From Prosthecobacter dejongeii (GTDB lineage: Bacteria; Verrucomicrobiota; Verrucomicrobiia; Verrucomicrobiales; Verrucomicrobiaceae): a stretch of DNA of 64,000 nucleotides. Location of the stretch: NCBI RefSeq assembly GCF_014203045.1, contig NZ_JACHIF010000001.1:930001-994000 (forward strand). The letters run 5' to 3'. Of this stretch, positions 32,577 to 41,708 are shown piece after piece (positions within the stretch are counted from its first letter, which is position 1; every line of letters starts with the position of its first letter). The position numbers and the translations under genes are program-made. Under the pieces are notes generated by a model. That model was given only the letters and a program-made list of their open reading frames with translations, made no database searches and was not told where the DNA came from.

Positions 32577-33968
32577 TCAGGCCACCGCCGGAGCGGGGAG
32601 CTGGCGGGCGATCTCCTCCACCCGGTAGCCGAACCCGCTGCCGCTGAGCGTGCTGAAGTCCACCACGCCCCCACGACGACGGTAGAGGCCGGGGTGGATT
32701 TTTTCCTCCACCACGGAGGCATCCGGGTAGAACTGCATGGCATTGCACTCCACGCCCTGGATCGTGCCTGCATGGGCAGCGAGGCGCACGTGCGGGATGA
32801 TGGCCAGCATGGGGTTCGTGAGATCCTGCACCATGAGCGGCATGCCGTGGGCCTTGGCCCAGCAGAGGCTGAGAAGCGCGCCGGTCTGGGTCTTGCAGGT
32901 CTTCAAAGCCACGCCCGACCAGCCTAAACGGCGGCCCAGGCGGACGAATTCCCAGTCATGCGCGCTTTCATCCAGGAACAGCGGTTTGCGGGCGGAGACA
33001 CTGCGCACGTCAATCTGGTGCGCTTCGAGGTCGTAAGGGAAAGGTTGCTCCACATACAGCGTGCGGGCATACAGCTCGGGCTCATCGGCCAGGAGACGGT
33101 CCGTGATGTCATTGACGTAAGCGGGGTCTTTGACGGTGCAGTTGAAGTCCGCGCTCAGCCATTTCACCCCATGGGTCAGGCCGATGCGGCCCACGCGCAC
33201 CATCCGCTCATAGTCCCAGGCGGCATCGGTGCCGCGCAGCTTCACCTTCAGGCATTTCAGGCCATCGCGCTGGATCCAGTCGGCCAGGAGCAGCGGGTGC
33301 TCATCCTTCGGCTCGCTGCCCGTGAGGTCCGCCGTTTCCAGCGCATCCACACCGCCGACGAGGTGCCACACGGGCAAAACTTTCGGGGCTTCTTTGACCA
33401 AGAAATCGGCCGGGTAACGGCCTGCGAAGCTGACGTTGCTATCGGCTTCTGGCTCCAGGAAAGCCGAGAGATCGCGGTTCATGAACTCGGCGTTGTAGGT
33501 CTCGTAAATGTCACGGCCCAGGAGGTTGCCATAGGCATCGTGAGTGGCGATGTCGAAGGCACTGAAGGCCACCAGAGATCCCAGATAGGGCATCTCCGGG
33601 CTCCCGGCGGCGGCATTGGCGGCGGCCAGCGTTTCGGCCAAGGGGCCATGGATGAAATCCTGCCCGATCTCCATCGGGTGCCCCACTAGGCCCGACTGCA
33701 CCAAGCGGCTGGCGAGCTGGATGGAAAAGGCCTCCATGCGGCGGGCGCGCTCTGCCACCGCCAGGGTGCTTGGCCAGACCCACGAAACGCTGAGTGGTGT
33801 CTCTCCCCAACCCGTAGCAGAGCGGCCGTTCCGATCCTCCACAGTGACTTGAGTGCGAAGGCACACGGTGCTGGTGACGGTCTCCGGCCCAAACTTCAGC
33901 GGCACCCGCATGGTGACGGGTAAAAAGTAAACTTGCGCCTGAGTGATCCGAATATCCGTGCTCTTCAT
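32577..33968 (-). CDS. Mandelate racemase/muconate lactonizing enzyme family protein (enolase superfamily)
   Basis: From ATG 33968 the protein has 463 residues: an N-terminal capping domain and a C-terminal barrel. The Lys-x-Lys catalytic strand is CLKVKLRG; the metal-binding acids appear in WLSADFNC, YVEQPF and FLDESAHDW. Active-site identities are not enough to choose among dipeptide epimerase, muconate or sugar-acid functions. The protein is longer than typical members (about 370 residues). The upstream frame extension is not family-like, so 33968 is used. It diverges from the L,D-transpeptidase gene with a 129-base gap. Confidence 0.85.
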   Translation of the reverse strand: MKSTDIRITQAQVYFLPVTMRVPLKFGPETVTSTVCLRTQVTVEDRNGRSATGWGETPLSVSWVWPSTLAVAERARRMEAFSIQLASRLVQSGLVGHPMEIGQDFIHGPLAETLAAANAAAGSPEMPYLGSLVAFSAFDIATHDAYGNLLGRDIYETYNAEFMNRDLSAFLEPEADSNVSFAGRYPADFLVKEAPKVLPVWHLVGGVDALETADLTGSEPKDEHPLLLADWIQRDGLKCLKVKLRGTDAAWDYERMVRVGRIGLTHGVKWLSADFNCTVKDPAYVNDITDRLLADEPELYARTLYVEQPFPYDLEAHQIDVRSVSARKPLFLDESAHDWEFVRLGRRLGWSGVALKTCKTQTGALLSLCWAKAHGMPLMVQDLTNPMLAIIPHVRLAAHAGTIQGVECNAMQFYPDASVVEEKIHPGLYRRRGGVVDFSTLSGSGFGYRVEEIARQLPAPAVA

Positions 33969-34097
33969 AACTGTTAAAATCGAAGCGAGAAATTGAGTAA
34001 CTGTGGAGTCGTTTTTGCGTAGCAGAAATGGCAGCATGTGCACTTCTGTGAAACGTCGTTCGACAGTACGCGACAGGCTGCTAAGCATTGCGCCTCG

Positions 34098-35375
34098 ATG
34101 ATTGGAAAATCCAGTTGGATTCAAAGTCTTTTCGCCTGGGTCCTTCCGGCTTTTGTCGGAACGGCTGTCGGCGGCGGGATGATTGTGATCTTGAGCCAAC
34201 CGGATCTCAAAACTGAGCAGGCGCTAGAGGCTCTGAATCAGACTCCCAGCCCGGAAAAGAAAGTACTGCAAAACAGCTTTCCGACCCCGCAGCCGCCTCC
34301 CCAAAAAACCGCCGCTGCCGTCCCAGTGGCTGCATTGGAACCGGCCGTGGAAAAGCCCGCACCGAAGATTGCCCCGGTCCCTTCCCCAGCTCCAGCTCCA
34401 AAGTCTGCCCTACCTCCCTGGCAATGGCAGCCGCTGGTGGACGATGTGAATGAGCGTCTGCGGACGGAAATCCCTGACCTCGGCGGTCTGCCCCTGCTTC
34501 ACTACGCGGTTTTAAACGATGATGCCGAGTGGATCAGCCAGCTCATCTCCCAGGGAGCCAATGCCAATGAACTCAGTCCGGGCGGTGATACAGCGCTCTG
34601 CGCAGCCATCCGCCACATGTCAGGTAGCAGCGTCCGCGCGCTGCTTTATGGCGGGGCCGATGCCTTGCAGCCCGGGTTTGAAAAGCAGCCGCCCATCGCG
34701 CTCGCGTCCCTACGCCGTGGGGTGGACATCTTGCGCAGCTTAACGGCGGCTGGGGCAGATCCGAACACACGTTTCGCCAGTCCGGTTTCAAAAGCGGTGC
34801 TGGATCGCGTCATGATCAAGGACCTCAAACACTCGCTGGAAAATGACCGAGGGGTGACACCGCTCATCGCCTGTGCCGCCCGAGGGGATGTGGAAGGCGC
34901 GGCGGAACTGCTGCGTGCAGGGGCCAAGACGAGTTACTGCACCACACGGTACAAACGTTACCCCATCAACTTTGCTGCCACTCAGGGTTACCTGTTTCTC
35001 ATGCGCATCATTTTAGGTCGCCAGCCTGAGTCTGAACCGCAGATCTTGGTGACGGTGGACCTGAGCAAACAGCGCGCCTGGGTCACGCAGGAAGGGCAGG
35101 TCATAGATACCTGTCTCGTCTCCACAGGACGCGAGGGTTTCTCCACCCCTGCTGGCCGTTATGTGATCACCGATAAGCACCGGGCCTGGACCTCCACGCT
35201 TTACCATGTCTCCATGCCCTTTTTCATGCGACTGAATTGCAGCGCCATCGGCCTGCACAGCGGCTACGTGACCGGGCGGCCAGCCTCCCACGGCTGCATC
35301 CGCCTGCCGTATGACAAGGCGAAGAAGTTCTTCAGCCTCGTCCGCGTGGGGGATGAAGTGCAGATCATTCACTGA
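34098..35375 (+). CDS. Ankyrin-repeat L,D-transpeptidase (YkuD) with membrane anchor
   Basis: The 425-residue protein starts with a membrane segment (LFAWVLPAFVGTAVGGGMIVIL), then a proline/lysine linker (about 50-125), three or four ankyrin-like repeats (LPLLHYAVLNDDAEWISQLISQGANANE; TPLIACAARGDVEGAAELLRAGAK), and a C-terminal YkuD domain with His387 and Cys400 in the SHGCIRLP motif. L,D-transpeptidases form 3-3 peptidoglycan cross-links or attach proteins to it. Fusion of ankyrin repeats to YkuD is uncommon and suggests the enzyme is guided by a protein partner. Start 34098 precedes the membrane segment closely. Confidence 0.9.
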   Translation: MIGKSSWIQSLFAWVLPAFVGTAVGGGMIVILSQPDLKTEQALEALNQTPSPEKKVLQNSFPTPQPPPQKTAAAVPVAALEPAVEKPAPKIAPVPSPAPAPKSALPPWQWQPLVDDVNERLRTEIPDLGGLPLLHYAVLNDDAEWISQLISQGANANELSPGGDTALCAAIRHMSGSSVRALLYGGADALQPGFEKQPPIALASLRRGVDILRSLTAAGADPNTRFASPVSKAVLDRVMIKDLKHSLENDRGVTPLIACAARGDVEGAAELLRAGAKTSYCTTRYKRYPINFAATQGYLFLMRIILGRQPESEPQILVTVDLSKQRAWVTQEGQVIDTCLVSTGREGFSTPAGRYVITDKHRAWTSTLYHVSMPFFMRLNCSAIGLHSGYVTGRPASHGCIRLPYDKAKKFFSLVRVGDEVQIIH

Positions 35376-35379
35376 TCGC

Positions 35380-36324
35380 TCAGCCAAGCACTTGCTTGGC
35401 CAAGGTGGCAGCGAGAGCTTTAGGATCTGACACGGGGCCGGTGGCCTCCAGTTCCACGGGTGCCACGGATAGATCCGCTTCGTTAAAAACCCGCACCGCC
35501 ATGGTGAGCTGGTCCCCACTGATCCAAGTATGGGCACCGACAGGGGTCTGGCAGCCTGCCCCTAGCAGACGGAGGAACTCGCGCTCCACGGTTACGCGGG
35601 CCTCTGTTTCGGCATGGTTCAGGGCCCGCACGGCCTGGATGGAGGTTTCATCGCCGGCACGGCATTCAATGGCGATGGCCCCCTGCCCTGCAGCGGGTAA
35701 AAAGGTCACGGGATCCAGCGTCAAGGCGCTGAGGGTGTGACCTTCGATCTGAATCTGGCTGCCTTCCATGAGGCCTAGGCGGATCAAACCGGCAGCGGCT
35801 AGCAGCACGGCATCCAGAGGCTGTTCGCCGAGAACTTTTTTAACGCGAGTCGGCACATTGCCGCGAATCTCGACGATCTCCACATCCGGCCGCAGCCACT
35901 TGAGCTGGGCCGCGCGACGCACGCTGCTGGTGCCCACACGGGCCCCCTTGGGCAGTGTTTCCAAAGTGCAGGCCTCCCGAGTGATCAGCACATCCTCAAT
36001 CGGCGCGCGAGGCAGTACAGCGGCGATGACAAAACCCGCCGCCAGATCCGAAGGCACATCCTTCAGGCTGTGCACGGCGGCATCAATCTCGCTGTTCTCC
36101 AGGGCAATCTCGAGTTCCTTGATGAAGATGCCTTTGTCCACATGGGCCACCGCGTTGAATTCAGAAAAACGCAGGTCCTGGCGCTTGTCCCCACTGGTCT
36201 GGATGATCTGGCGCACCACCTGCAGATTCGCATGCGCCGCCTGCAGGTCGTCCGTGACCATGCGGGTCTGCGTGAGTGCCAGTTCGCTGCCGCGAGTGCC
36301 GAGAGTGAGGGTAGGTTGGGACAT
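35380..36324 (-). CDS. hemC: Porphobilinogen deaminase (hydroxymethylbilane synthase)
   Basis: The 314-residue protein has the family N-terminus TLGTRGSELALTQTRMV, the active-site block VHSLKDVP (84-91), the RGNVPTRV segment, GQGAIAIECR, and Cys258 in LLGAGCQTPVGAH, which carries the dipyrromethane cofactor. It joins four porphobilinogen units in heme synthesis. The start at 36324 is at the family N-terminus; the open frame extends 35 codons further but is not family-like. It ends four bases from the convergent YkuD gene. Confidence 0.97.
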   Translation of the reverse strand: MSQPTLTLGTRGSELALTQTRMVTDDLQAAHANLQVVRQIIQTSGDKRQDLRFSEFNAVAHVDKGIFIKELEIALENSEIDAAVHSLKDVPSDLAAGFVIAAVLPRAPIEDVLITREACTLETLPKGARVGTSSVRRAAQLKWLRPDVEIVEIRGNVPTRVKKVLGEQPLDAVLLAAAGLIRLGLMEGSQIQIEGHTLSALTLDPVTFLPAAGQGAIAIECRAGDETSIQAVRALNHAETEARVTVEREFLRLLGAGCQTPVGAHTWISGDQLTMAVRVFNEADLSVAPVELEATGPVSDPKALAATLAKQVLG

Positions 36325-36476
36325 GGTTGAAATAGGGCGCCGACACTCCTGTGCGCCTGGAAGGCGGCGGCAAGGAAAATCCAGCAGAAGAATACGCCCA
36401 TGTTTGCCTGCAAAGCGCGCCGGGTGCAAAGGAATGATGTTTTGACAGCCACAATGCGCCCTTTCATGGTCGCAGG

Positions 36477-37454
36477 ATGATTGTCCCTGAATTCTGGGCC
36501 GAGGGCCGAATCAAAGCACGTCTTGATGACCGTCAGGTCACCGTGCGCCGATTTGGCTGGTCCGACATCAGCCAGGAAGAGGCCCAGGCCCATGCTGATG
36601 AACGGGCCAAGGCGGCCCTGAAGGAAATCGCCGCCGGCGAGATGGTGGAAAAATACGAACCCAAGATGGCCTACAACGGCGCAGAGGGTGTGCCCATCCG
36701 CGAGGAAATCCTGGCCCGTCATGGGGAGGCGGTCATCACCCGGAATCTGTACGGTGCGCGCTGCCTGAATACCCCTGACGTACTCTTTGCCGATGTGGAC
36801 TTTGGCCAGAGTGTACCGCTGAAATTGAGCTGCTCCGTTTATCTTACCCTGGTGGCCGTCGCCACCGCGCTGGGTCTCTGGCAAGGCTCCATCAAAGTGA
36901 CCGTGATCAGCCTGTTGATCGCCTTGGTGGTCGGCTCACCTCTGGCGCTGCTTCTTTTCCGCCTGTATGAAAAAGCCACAGGCGGCCCTCGCGAACGCGC
37001 CCACCAGCGCATCCACCAGTTTTCTCGCCAGCACCCGGACTGGCATCTGAGGGTTTATGAGACCCCCAAAGGACTGCGCGTTCTGGTCATGCACACCACC
37101 TTCGGCGCGCGCGATGAGGTGGTTCAGCACTTCTTTGAAGCGCTGGATGCGGACCCGATCTACGTCCGCATGTGCCGCAATCAGCACTGCTTCCGTGCGC
37201 GCCTCAGCCCCAAACCCTGGCGCATCGGTATCCGCGAGCACATTCGCCCCCGGCCCGGTTACTGGCCGGTGAAGCCTGAGCACCTGCCCGCCCGCCATCG
37301 CTGGATCGCTGCCTATGAAGCCAAGGCCCAGGGGTATGCCGCCTGCCGTTTTCTGGAACGCCTGGGCAGCAGCCATGTCCATCCCACTGCCGATGCCTTG
37401 CGCATCATTCATGATGAACTGTGTCAGGCAAACACGACGCTGAAACTCGCGTGA
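36477..37454 (+). CDS. Membrane protein of unknown function
   Basis: The 325-residue protein has an N-terminal cytoplasmic part (helix EEAQAHADERAKAALKEIA), two hydrophobic segments (VYLTLVAVATALGLW and VTVISLLIALVVGSPLALLLF, about 120-162), and a C-terminal domain with VYETPKGLRVLVMHTTFGARDEVVQHFFEALDADPIYVRMCRNQHCFRARLSPKPWRIG. The C-terminal motifs, including the CRNQHCFRARLSPKPWR block, recur in a conserved family of bacterial membrane proteins of unknown role. It is alone between hemC and the convergent kinase gene. Confidence 0.8.
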   Translation: MIVPEFWAEGRIKARLDDRQVTVRRFGWSDISQEEAQAHADERAKAALKEIAAGEMVEKYEPKMAYNGAEGVPIREEILARHGEAVITRNLYGARCLNTPDVLFADVDFGQSVPLKLSCSVYLTLVAVATALGLWQGSIKVTVISLLIALVVGSPLALLLFRLYEKATGGPRERAHQRIHQFSRQHPDWHLRVYETPKGLRVLVMHTTFGARDEVVQHFFEALDADPIYVRMCRNQHCFRARLSPKPWRIGIREHIRPRPGYWPVKPEHLPARHRWIAAYEAKAQGYAACRFLERLGSSHVHPTADALRIIHDELCQANTTLKLA

Positions 37455-37486
37455 TGCTGCATCCGCCTAACTCATTTTCATTCACA

Positions 37487-39505
37487 TCACTTCACGCCCA
37501 AATCGGCAAAGATGGCTTTCTGCAGTTTCAGGTATTTTTCCGCGTAGTAGCTGGTGAAGGTGGCCAGTTGTTCCCCATCCGTTTGGGCGACTGCCAGCCA
37601 GGACTGGCGTAGATCAGCCCGGTCTTTTTCAGAAGCGATCTTCGCCCCCACGGCATAGGCCCAGGAGCTGATGGCGAGCACGGCGATGCCGTGGCGCTGC
37701 CAGCCACGGGCGGCATTGATGTCGGCGATCGCTTCCTGGATTTCCTCCAGGCTGTGGCTGTGAAGGGCGAGTCGGGTGCGGGCCTCCGCTAGGAGCACCC
37801 GCGCCATGGGCGAATCCCTCATTTGATGAATGGCGTGAGCCATGAACTCGACCCCCTGCTGGCGTTCCTTCGCATCCTCACTGTGGCTGAGAGCGTGACC
37901 GAGAATGAGGTAATCCTCGCGCTCTTTCGGCTTGGCATCCGCCAGCGTGGCCATCACCCGATGGTAGCTGCGGGTGTCATCCGCCAAATCATGCGCGGTG
38001 GCTAGGAGGGCACGCGCAGGGATGCTCTGGGGGGCTTCACGAACAAGGTCCTCAAGCGTATGGATGGCATCCTCCACCCGGCCTTGAATCAAGTGCTGTT
38101 CCCCCTCCAGCAGGCCGATGAAGGCCTGGGGCACACCAGCGGCGGTGCATTCACGGATGGCGGCGGTGATCCACTCATCCTCACCGCTCATGATGGCAAA
38201 CTGGGCTGCCTCCACGGCGCGCTGGGCTTTTTCAACCTTCAGCCTCACATAAAGCGTGGTGGAGATCGCTAGCCCCACGAGTAGAGACAAGGCGACCAAG
38301 GTGACGGTGATGAAGGCCGCCCGGTTTTTCTGCATCAGCTTATGCAGGCGGTAGATCGTGCTTGGTGGACGGGCGAGGACGGGCTCGTGATCGAGATGGC
38401 GCTGGAGATCATCCGCCAAGGCGCTGGCCGTGTCATAACGGCGGCGGCGGTCCTTTTCCATGGCCTTCATGACGATCCAGTCGAGGTCGCCCTTCAGCAG
38501 GCCGATGAGCTTGGGCGCCTCGCTCTGGCGATGGCTGGCCACGGTGCTGACGGTGGCTGCGGCCAGCGTCTTCAAAAGGGTGGAAGGTTTCTTCGGTTCA
38601 CGTTCGCGAATGAGGCGGCGCATTTCATCAAACCCGGCCTTCATCAGTTCGTCCTGGCTGAACGGGGTGTAACCCGTGAGGAGTTCATAGAGCAGCACGC
38701 CGAGCGCGTAGATGTCACAGCGGGTATCAATGTCCAGCCCGCTGAGTTCCGCCTGCTCGGGGGCCATGTAGAGGGGGGTGCCCACCATCTGCTCGAAGTG
38801 CGTGAAGAGCGTCTTGTCCGTGAGGCGCTGCTGCATGGCCTTCGCCACGCCGAAGTCAATGACCTTCGGCACGGGCACGCCGTCATGGAGAGTGACGAGG
38901 ATGTTCGAGGGCTTCAGGTCGCGATGAATGACGCCCTTCATGTGAGCATGCTGCACCGCCCTGCAGACCTGGATGAAGAGAGCAAGCCGCGCCTCTGGGT
39001 TGAGCAGGTGCTCATCACAAAACCTCGTCACGGGCACGCCGCGAACCAATTCCATGACAAAAAAGGGACGCCCGGTTTCAGTCGCACCCGCATCCAGCAC
39101 CCGCGCGATGTTTGGGTGATCCATCAGCGCGAGGGCCTGACGCTCCTGCTCAAAACGGGCGATGACCTCCTTGGTATCCATGCCGGCCTTGATGATCTTC
39201 AGGGCCACACGCCGCTGCACGGGCTGGGTTTGTTCCGCCATCCAGACGGTGCCAAAACCCCCTTCTCCGATCTGCTGGAGTAACTTGTACGGGCCGATGG
39301 ATTGACTCTCCGCCATGGCGTTTTTGACCACCGTTGGCGGCTCCAAATGCACGCGCATGAAGTTCGCTGTCTTCAGCGAATCCAGCAAGGCCTCGACCCG
39401 CCGCCGCAGCAGGGGATCGTGCTGGCAATGTTCCTCAAGCACATGCTGCCTGGCCTCAGGGTCATCCTGAGTGAGCAGGGCATGGAAGATTTCTTCCTCC
39501 GTCAT
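37487..39505 (-). CDS. Transmembrane Ser/Thr protein kinase with TPR-like extracellular region
   Basis: The 672-residue protein starts with a 70-residue helical part, followed by a Hanks kinase: GEGGFG loop (80-85), Lys103, HRDLKPSN (194-201), DFG (217-219), GTPLYMAPEQ (242-251), and a membrane segment at about 396-420 (AFITVTLVALSLLVGLAISTTLYV). The C-terminal 250 residues are outside the membrane with helical TPR-like repeats (ALLATAHDLADDTRSYHRVMATLADAK and similar). It probably signals from a periplasmic helical sensor to cytoplasmic phosphorylation. It is preceded by the PUR-type gene with a 35-base gap on the same strand. Confidence 0.92.
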   Translation of the reverse strand: MTEEEIFHALLTQDDPEARQHVLEEHCQHDPLLRRRVEALLDSLKTANFMRVHLEPPTVVKNAMAESQSIGPYKLLQQIGEGGFGTVWMAEQTQPVQRRVALKIIKAGMDTKEVIARFEQERQALALMDHPNIARVLDAGATETGRPFFVMELVRGVPVTRFCDEHLLNPEARLALFIQVCRAVQHAHMKGVIHRDLKPSNILVTLHDGVPVPKVIDFGVAKAMQQRLTDKTLFTHFEQMVGTPLYMAPEQAELSGLDIDTRCDIYALGVLLYELLTGYTPFSQDELMKAGFDEMRRLIREREPKKPSTLLKTLAAATVSTVASHRQSEAPKLIGLLKGDLDWIVMKAMEKDRRRRYDTASALADDLQRHLDHEPVLARPPSTIYRLHKLMQKNRAAFITVTLVALSLLVGLAISTTLYVRLKVEKAQRAVEAAQFAIMSGEDEWITAAIRECTAAGVPQAFIGLLEGEQHLIQGRVEDAIHTLEDLVREAPQSIPARALLATAHDLADDTRSYHRVMATLADAKPKEREDYLILGHALSHSEDAKERQQGVEFMAHAIHQMRDSPMARVLLAEARTRLALHSHSLEEIQEAIADINAARGWQRHGIAVLAISSWAYAVGAKIASEKDRADLRQSWLAVAQTDGEQLATFTSYYAEKYLKLQKAIFADLGVK

Positions 39506-39540
39506 GAGGTCGCGGGGGAAGGGGACCTGGAGCCGAGGAG

Positions 39541-39780
39541 CTACTGAAGGTCGCGTTCGACTTCGAGGATGCGCTGAAGGGCATCGAGAAATTCATCGGC
39601 AGCCTCCAGGGGCAGCATGATGGTATCCCGACGGCCACGGACGTCTTCGGTGATTTTGATCACGCGACCCCGTTCATTTTCTTTGAGGTCCAGAAAGAAA
39701 ATTTTCCGGTCCGTCATGATCTTTTCGGAGTGCAGCGCTGGGCTGCCGCGCCTCGGCTCTTCAGATTCGTCGTTCCTCAT
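39541..39780 (-). CDS. PUR-type nucleic-acid binding protein (DUF3276-like)
   Basis: The 79-residue protein has KIFFLDLKENERGRVIKITEDVRGRRDTIMLPLEAADEFLDALQRIL, which fits the PUR repeat: a four-stranded sheet and a helix that bind single-stranded nucleic acid, as in Borrelia BpuR. The start at 39780 is supported by a GGAGG with good spacing (11 bases before the ATG); the internal ATG 39717 lacks this. It is the first gene of a likely two-gene unit with the membrane kinase. The kinase may phosphorylate it, which is inference. Confidence 0.75.
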   Translation of the reverse strand: MRNDESEEPRRGSPALHSEKIMTDRKIFFLDLKENERGRVIKITEDVRGRRDTIMLPLEAADEFLDALQRILEVERDLQ

Positions 39781-39827
39781 TGAGTGTAAACCTCCAGGTC
39801 CCGTGTGCAGTTTGAATTACAAAGTCG

Positions 39828-39855
39828 AGTTTAGAAATCAGCCCTGGGTTGTCAA
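39828..39855 (-). promoter_or_regulatory. Sigma-70-like promoter for the PUR protein-kinase unit
   Basis: TTGACA on the minus strand (39855-39850) is followed after 16 bases by TAAACT (39833-39828), four of six matches to the -10 consensus, 48 bases before the PUR gene start. It lies between that start and the end of the heptosyltransferase gene, supporting independent transcription of the PUR-kinase pair. Confidence 0.55.
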
Positions 39856-39858
39856 TGC

Positions 39859-40869
39859 TTACTCGCCGAAGTTCCTGACGAAGGCGGCAATTGGGGGTAC
39901 ATCTGCCAGGGTCACCTGACGACTGGTGGTACATTCCTCTGCGGTTAAGGTGTGACGCCGTGCTACTCGGCCAGCTTTCCACACCCACGCGCGTGGGTTG
40001 TAGGGGCCCACTTGGCGCGGATCGCTCCAGGTATGGATGCCCAGCGTGCGATCATTCACTGCGGCCGCCATGTGCATGGGGCCACTGTCCACACTGATGA
40101 CGCACTGCGCCTGGCGCAGGCTCCAGATGAGCTCTGCTAACGAGGTGCGATTGCTGAAATCCACCACATGAGCACCTCGCGGAATGGCTGCCCCCTGAGA
40201 CATGCCCACCAGCACCACGGGCCGAGGAGCCAAGGCCTCACACAGGGCCTGGACGACCTCTGGTGACAGCGACTTTCCCTCCCCCCGTGACCAGGGGTGT
40301 AGGACGATCAAATCCTCTCGATCTGGCCATCCCACGGGTTTTTGTCCATGGGCCAAGGGGAAAGTCAGGCTCTCAGCCTCCACCGGGATACCAAAGGCGC
40401 GCGGCAGGGTGAGGTAACGATCCACCGCATGGGCCGCTGCATCCACCGGCACTACGTGATCATGAAAAAAACGGGCACCTTCTCGGGAATCCGAGAGGCC
40501 CACGACAGGTCGTGAACCGCGTGAACGTGCGATGTAGCCACTGCGAAAAAGACCCTGAAAATCCAGTACGATCTCCGGCGCTTCCCGAGACAAGGAGCGC
40601 CATTGACGAGTCCAAGCATGGAGTTTGAATAATCCACCGAGCCCACGGAACTGCTTACGCGGGAAGGGGATGACTTCGTCCAACAAGGGGGAGCCTTGGA
40701 GCAGCGGTGTCCATTCCGTATTCGCCAGCCAGCGCATGGACAAATGTGGGTAAGCCTGCCGGATGGCCTGCACGGCGGGGAGCGTGTGGACGATGTCTCC
40801 CAGCGAGCTAGGTTTGACGATCATGACCGACCGAAAACCAGCCAAGGAAGGCAGCCCAGACGCGCTCAT
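39859..40869 (-). CDS. Glycosyltransferase family 9 (heptosyltransferase-like)
   Basis: The 336-residue protein has two Rossmann halves: the N-terminal MIVKPSSLGDIVHTLPAVQAIRQAYPHLSMRWLAN, and the C-terminal donor-binding part DREDLIVLHPWSRGEGKSL and the QCVISVDSGPMHMAAAVNDRTLGIHTWSDPRQVGPYN block typical of heptosyltransferases. It probably adds heptose to the inner LPS core on the cytoplasmic face of the inner membrane. The start codon follows the upstream metallophosphoesterase stop with no intervening base, which implies translational coupling. Confidence 0.92.
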   Translation of the reverse strand: MSASGLPSLAGFRSVMIVKPSSLGDIVHTLPAVQAIRQAYPHLSMRWLANTEWTPLLQGSPLLDEVIPFPRKQFRGLGGLFKLHAWTRQWRSLSREAPEIVLDFQGLFRSGYIARSRGSRPVVGLSDSREGARFFHDHVVPVDAAAHAVDRYLTLPRAFGIPVEAESLTFPLAHGQKPVGWPDREDLIVLHPWSRGEGKSLSPEVVQALCEALAPRPVVLVGMSQGAAIPRGAHVVDFSNRTSLAELIWSLRQAQCVISVDSGPMHMAAAVNDRTLGIHTWSDPRQVGPYNPRAWVWKAGRVARRHTLTAEECTTSRQVTLADVPPIAAFVRNFGE

Positions 40870-41592
40870 TTATTTGCCCAAAGACAGACGCTCAGCCAGC
40901 AGAGAGGGCAACCCGGCGGCACGGATCTTATCCTGCGCGGTCTGGATGTCATACTCCAGGCGGCGGATGGAAATGGTCTGCGCCTGCACATCATAGATGG
41001 CATAGGCGGCACGCCAGTCTCCATCTCGGGGCTGGCCCACACTGCCGACATTGACGAAATACTTCACGCCACGCTGGAGAGTGACATCATTGCCACGGGC
41101 AGCGCGCACGGAATCATCCTTTTCAAAAATGCGCGGCACATGGGTGTGACCGTAAAAGCAGACCTGGGTAAACTGGTAGCTGAAGCTGGCCATCGCATCA
41201 AAACGATTGGTCACGTAGCCCCAGGCTCCCGGAGAATCTAGCGTGGAGTGGACGATGGTGAAATCCCGCACCTGGCGCACCAGTTTCAGCTCACGTAGCC
41301 ATTGACGTTGATCGTCATTCAACTGCTGACGTGTCCACAACAGAGCCGCTTGGGCCAGGGGATTTAGCTCATCCAGGTGGCTTTCACTGGCCGCGCCTTC
41401 GTCATGATTTCCACGCACGACGGGACACCCCATCTGGCGCACCGTTTCCAGACATTCCACAGGATTCGCGGCATAACCGACGATGTCACCGAGGCAGACG
41501 TAGTTGGCACAGCCCTGCTCCTGGGCATCCCACAGAACGGTCTGCAGGGCCTCCAGGTTGGCATGAATGTCTCCGAAAATGGCAAATTTCAT
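40870..41592 (-). CDS. Metallophosphoesterase (YfcE/MJ0936-like)
   Basis: The 240-residue protein has the calcineurin-like metal motifs GDIHANLEAL (8-17), LGDIVGYAANP, RGNHDEGA, and GHTHVP near the end of the core. Such enzymes hydrolyse phosphodiesters, often nucleotides or cyclic nucleotides, in the cytoplasm. It is upstream of and directly adjacent to the heptosyltransferase gene, so the two form a unit. A specific substrate cannot be told. Confidence 0.9.
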   Translation of the reverse strand: MKFAIFGDIHANLEALQTVLWDAQEQGCANYVCLGDIVGYAANPVECLETVRQMGCPVVRGNHDEGAASESHLDELNPLAQAALLWTRQQLNDDQRQWLRELKLVRQVRDFTIVHSTLDSPGAWGYVTNRFDAMASFSYQFTQVCFYGHTHVPRIFEKDDSVRAARGNDVTLQRGVKYFVNVGSVGQPRDGDWRAAYAIYDVQAQTISIRRLEYDIQTAQDKIRAAGLPSLLAERLSLGK

Positions 41593-41708
41593 CGTGGTTG
41601 GGCGATGGGATAAAAGGGTGGCATCATCGGGACGGCAACCGGGAAATCAAGCATTTCGGCACAAGCCCCCCAGGTAATTACCCCAAATTTAATCAATCGT
41701 GACAGTCT

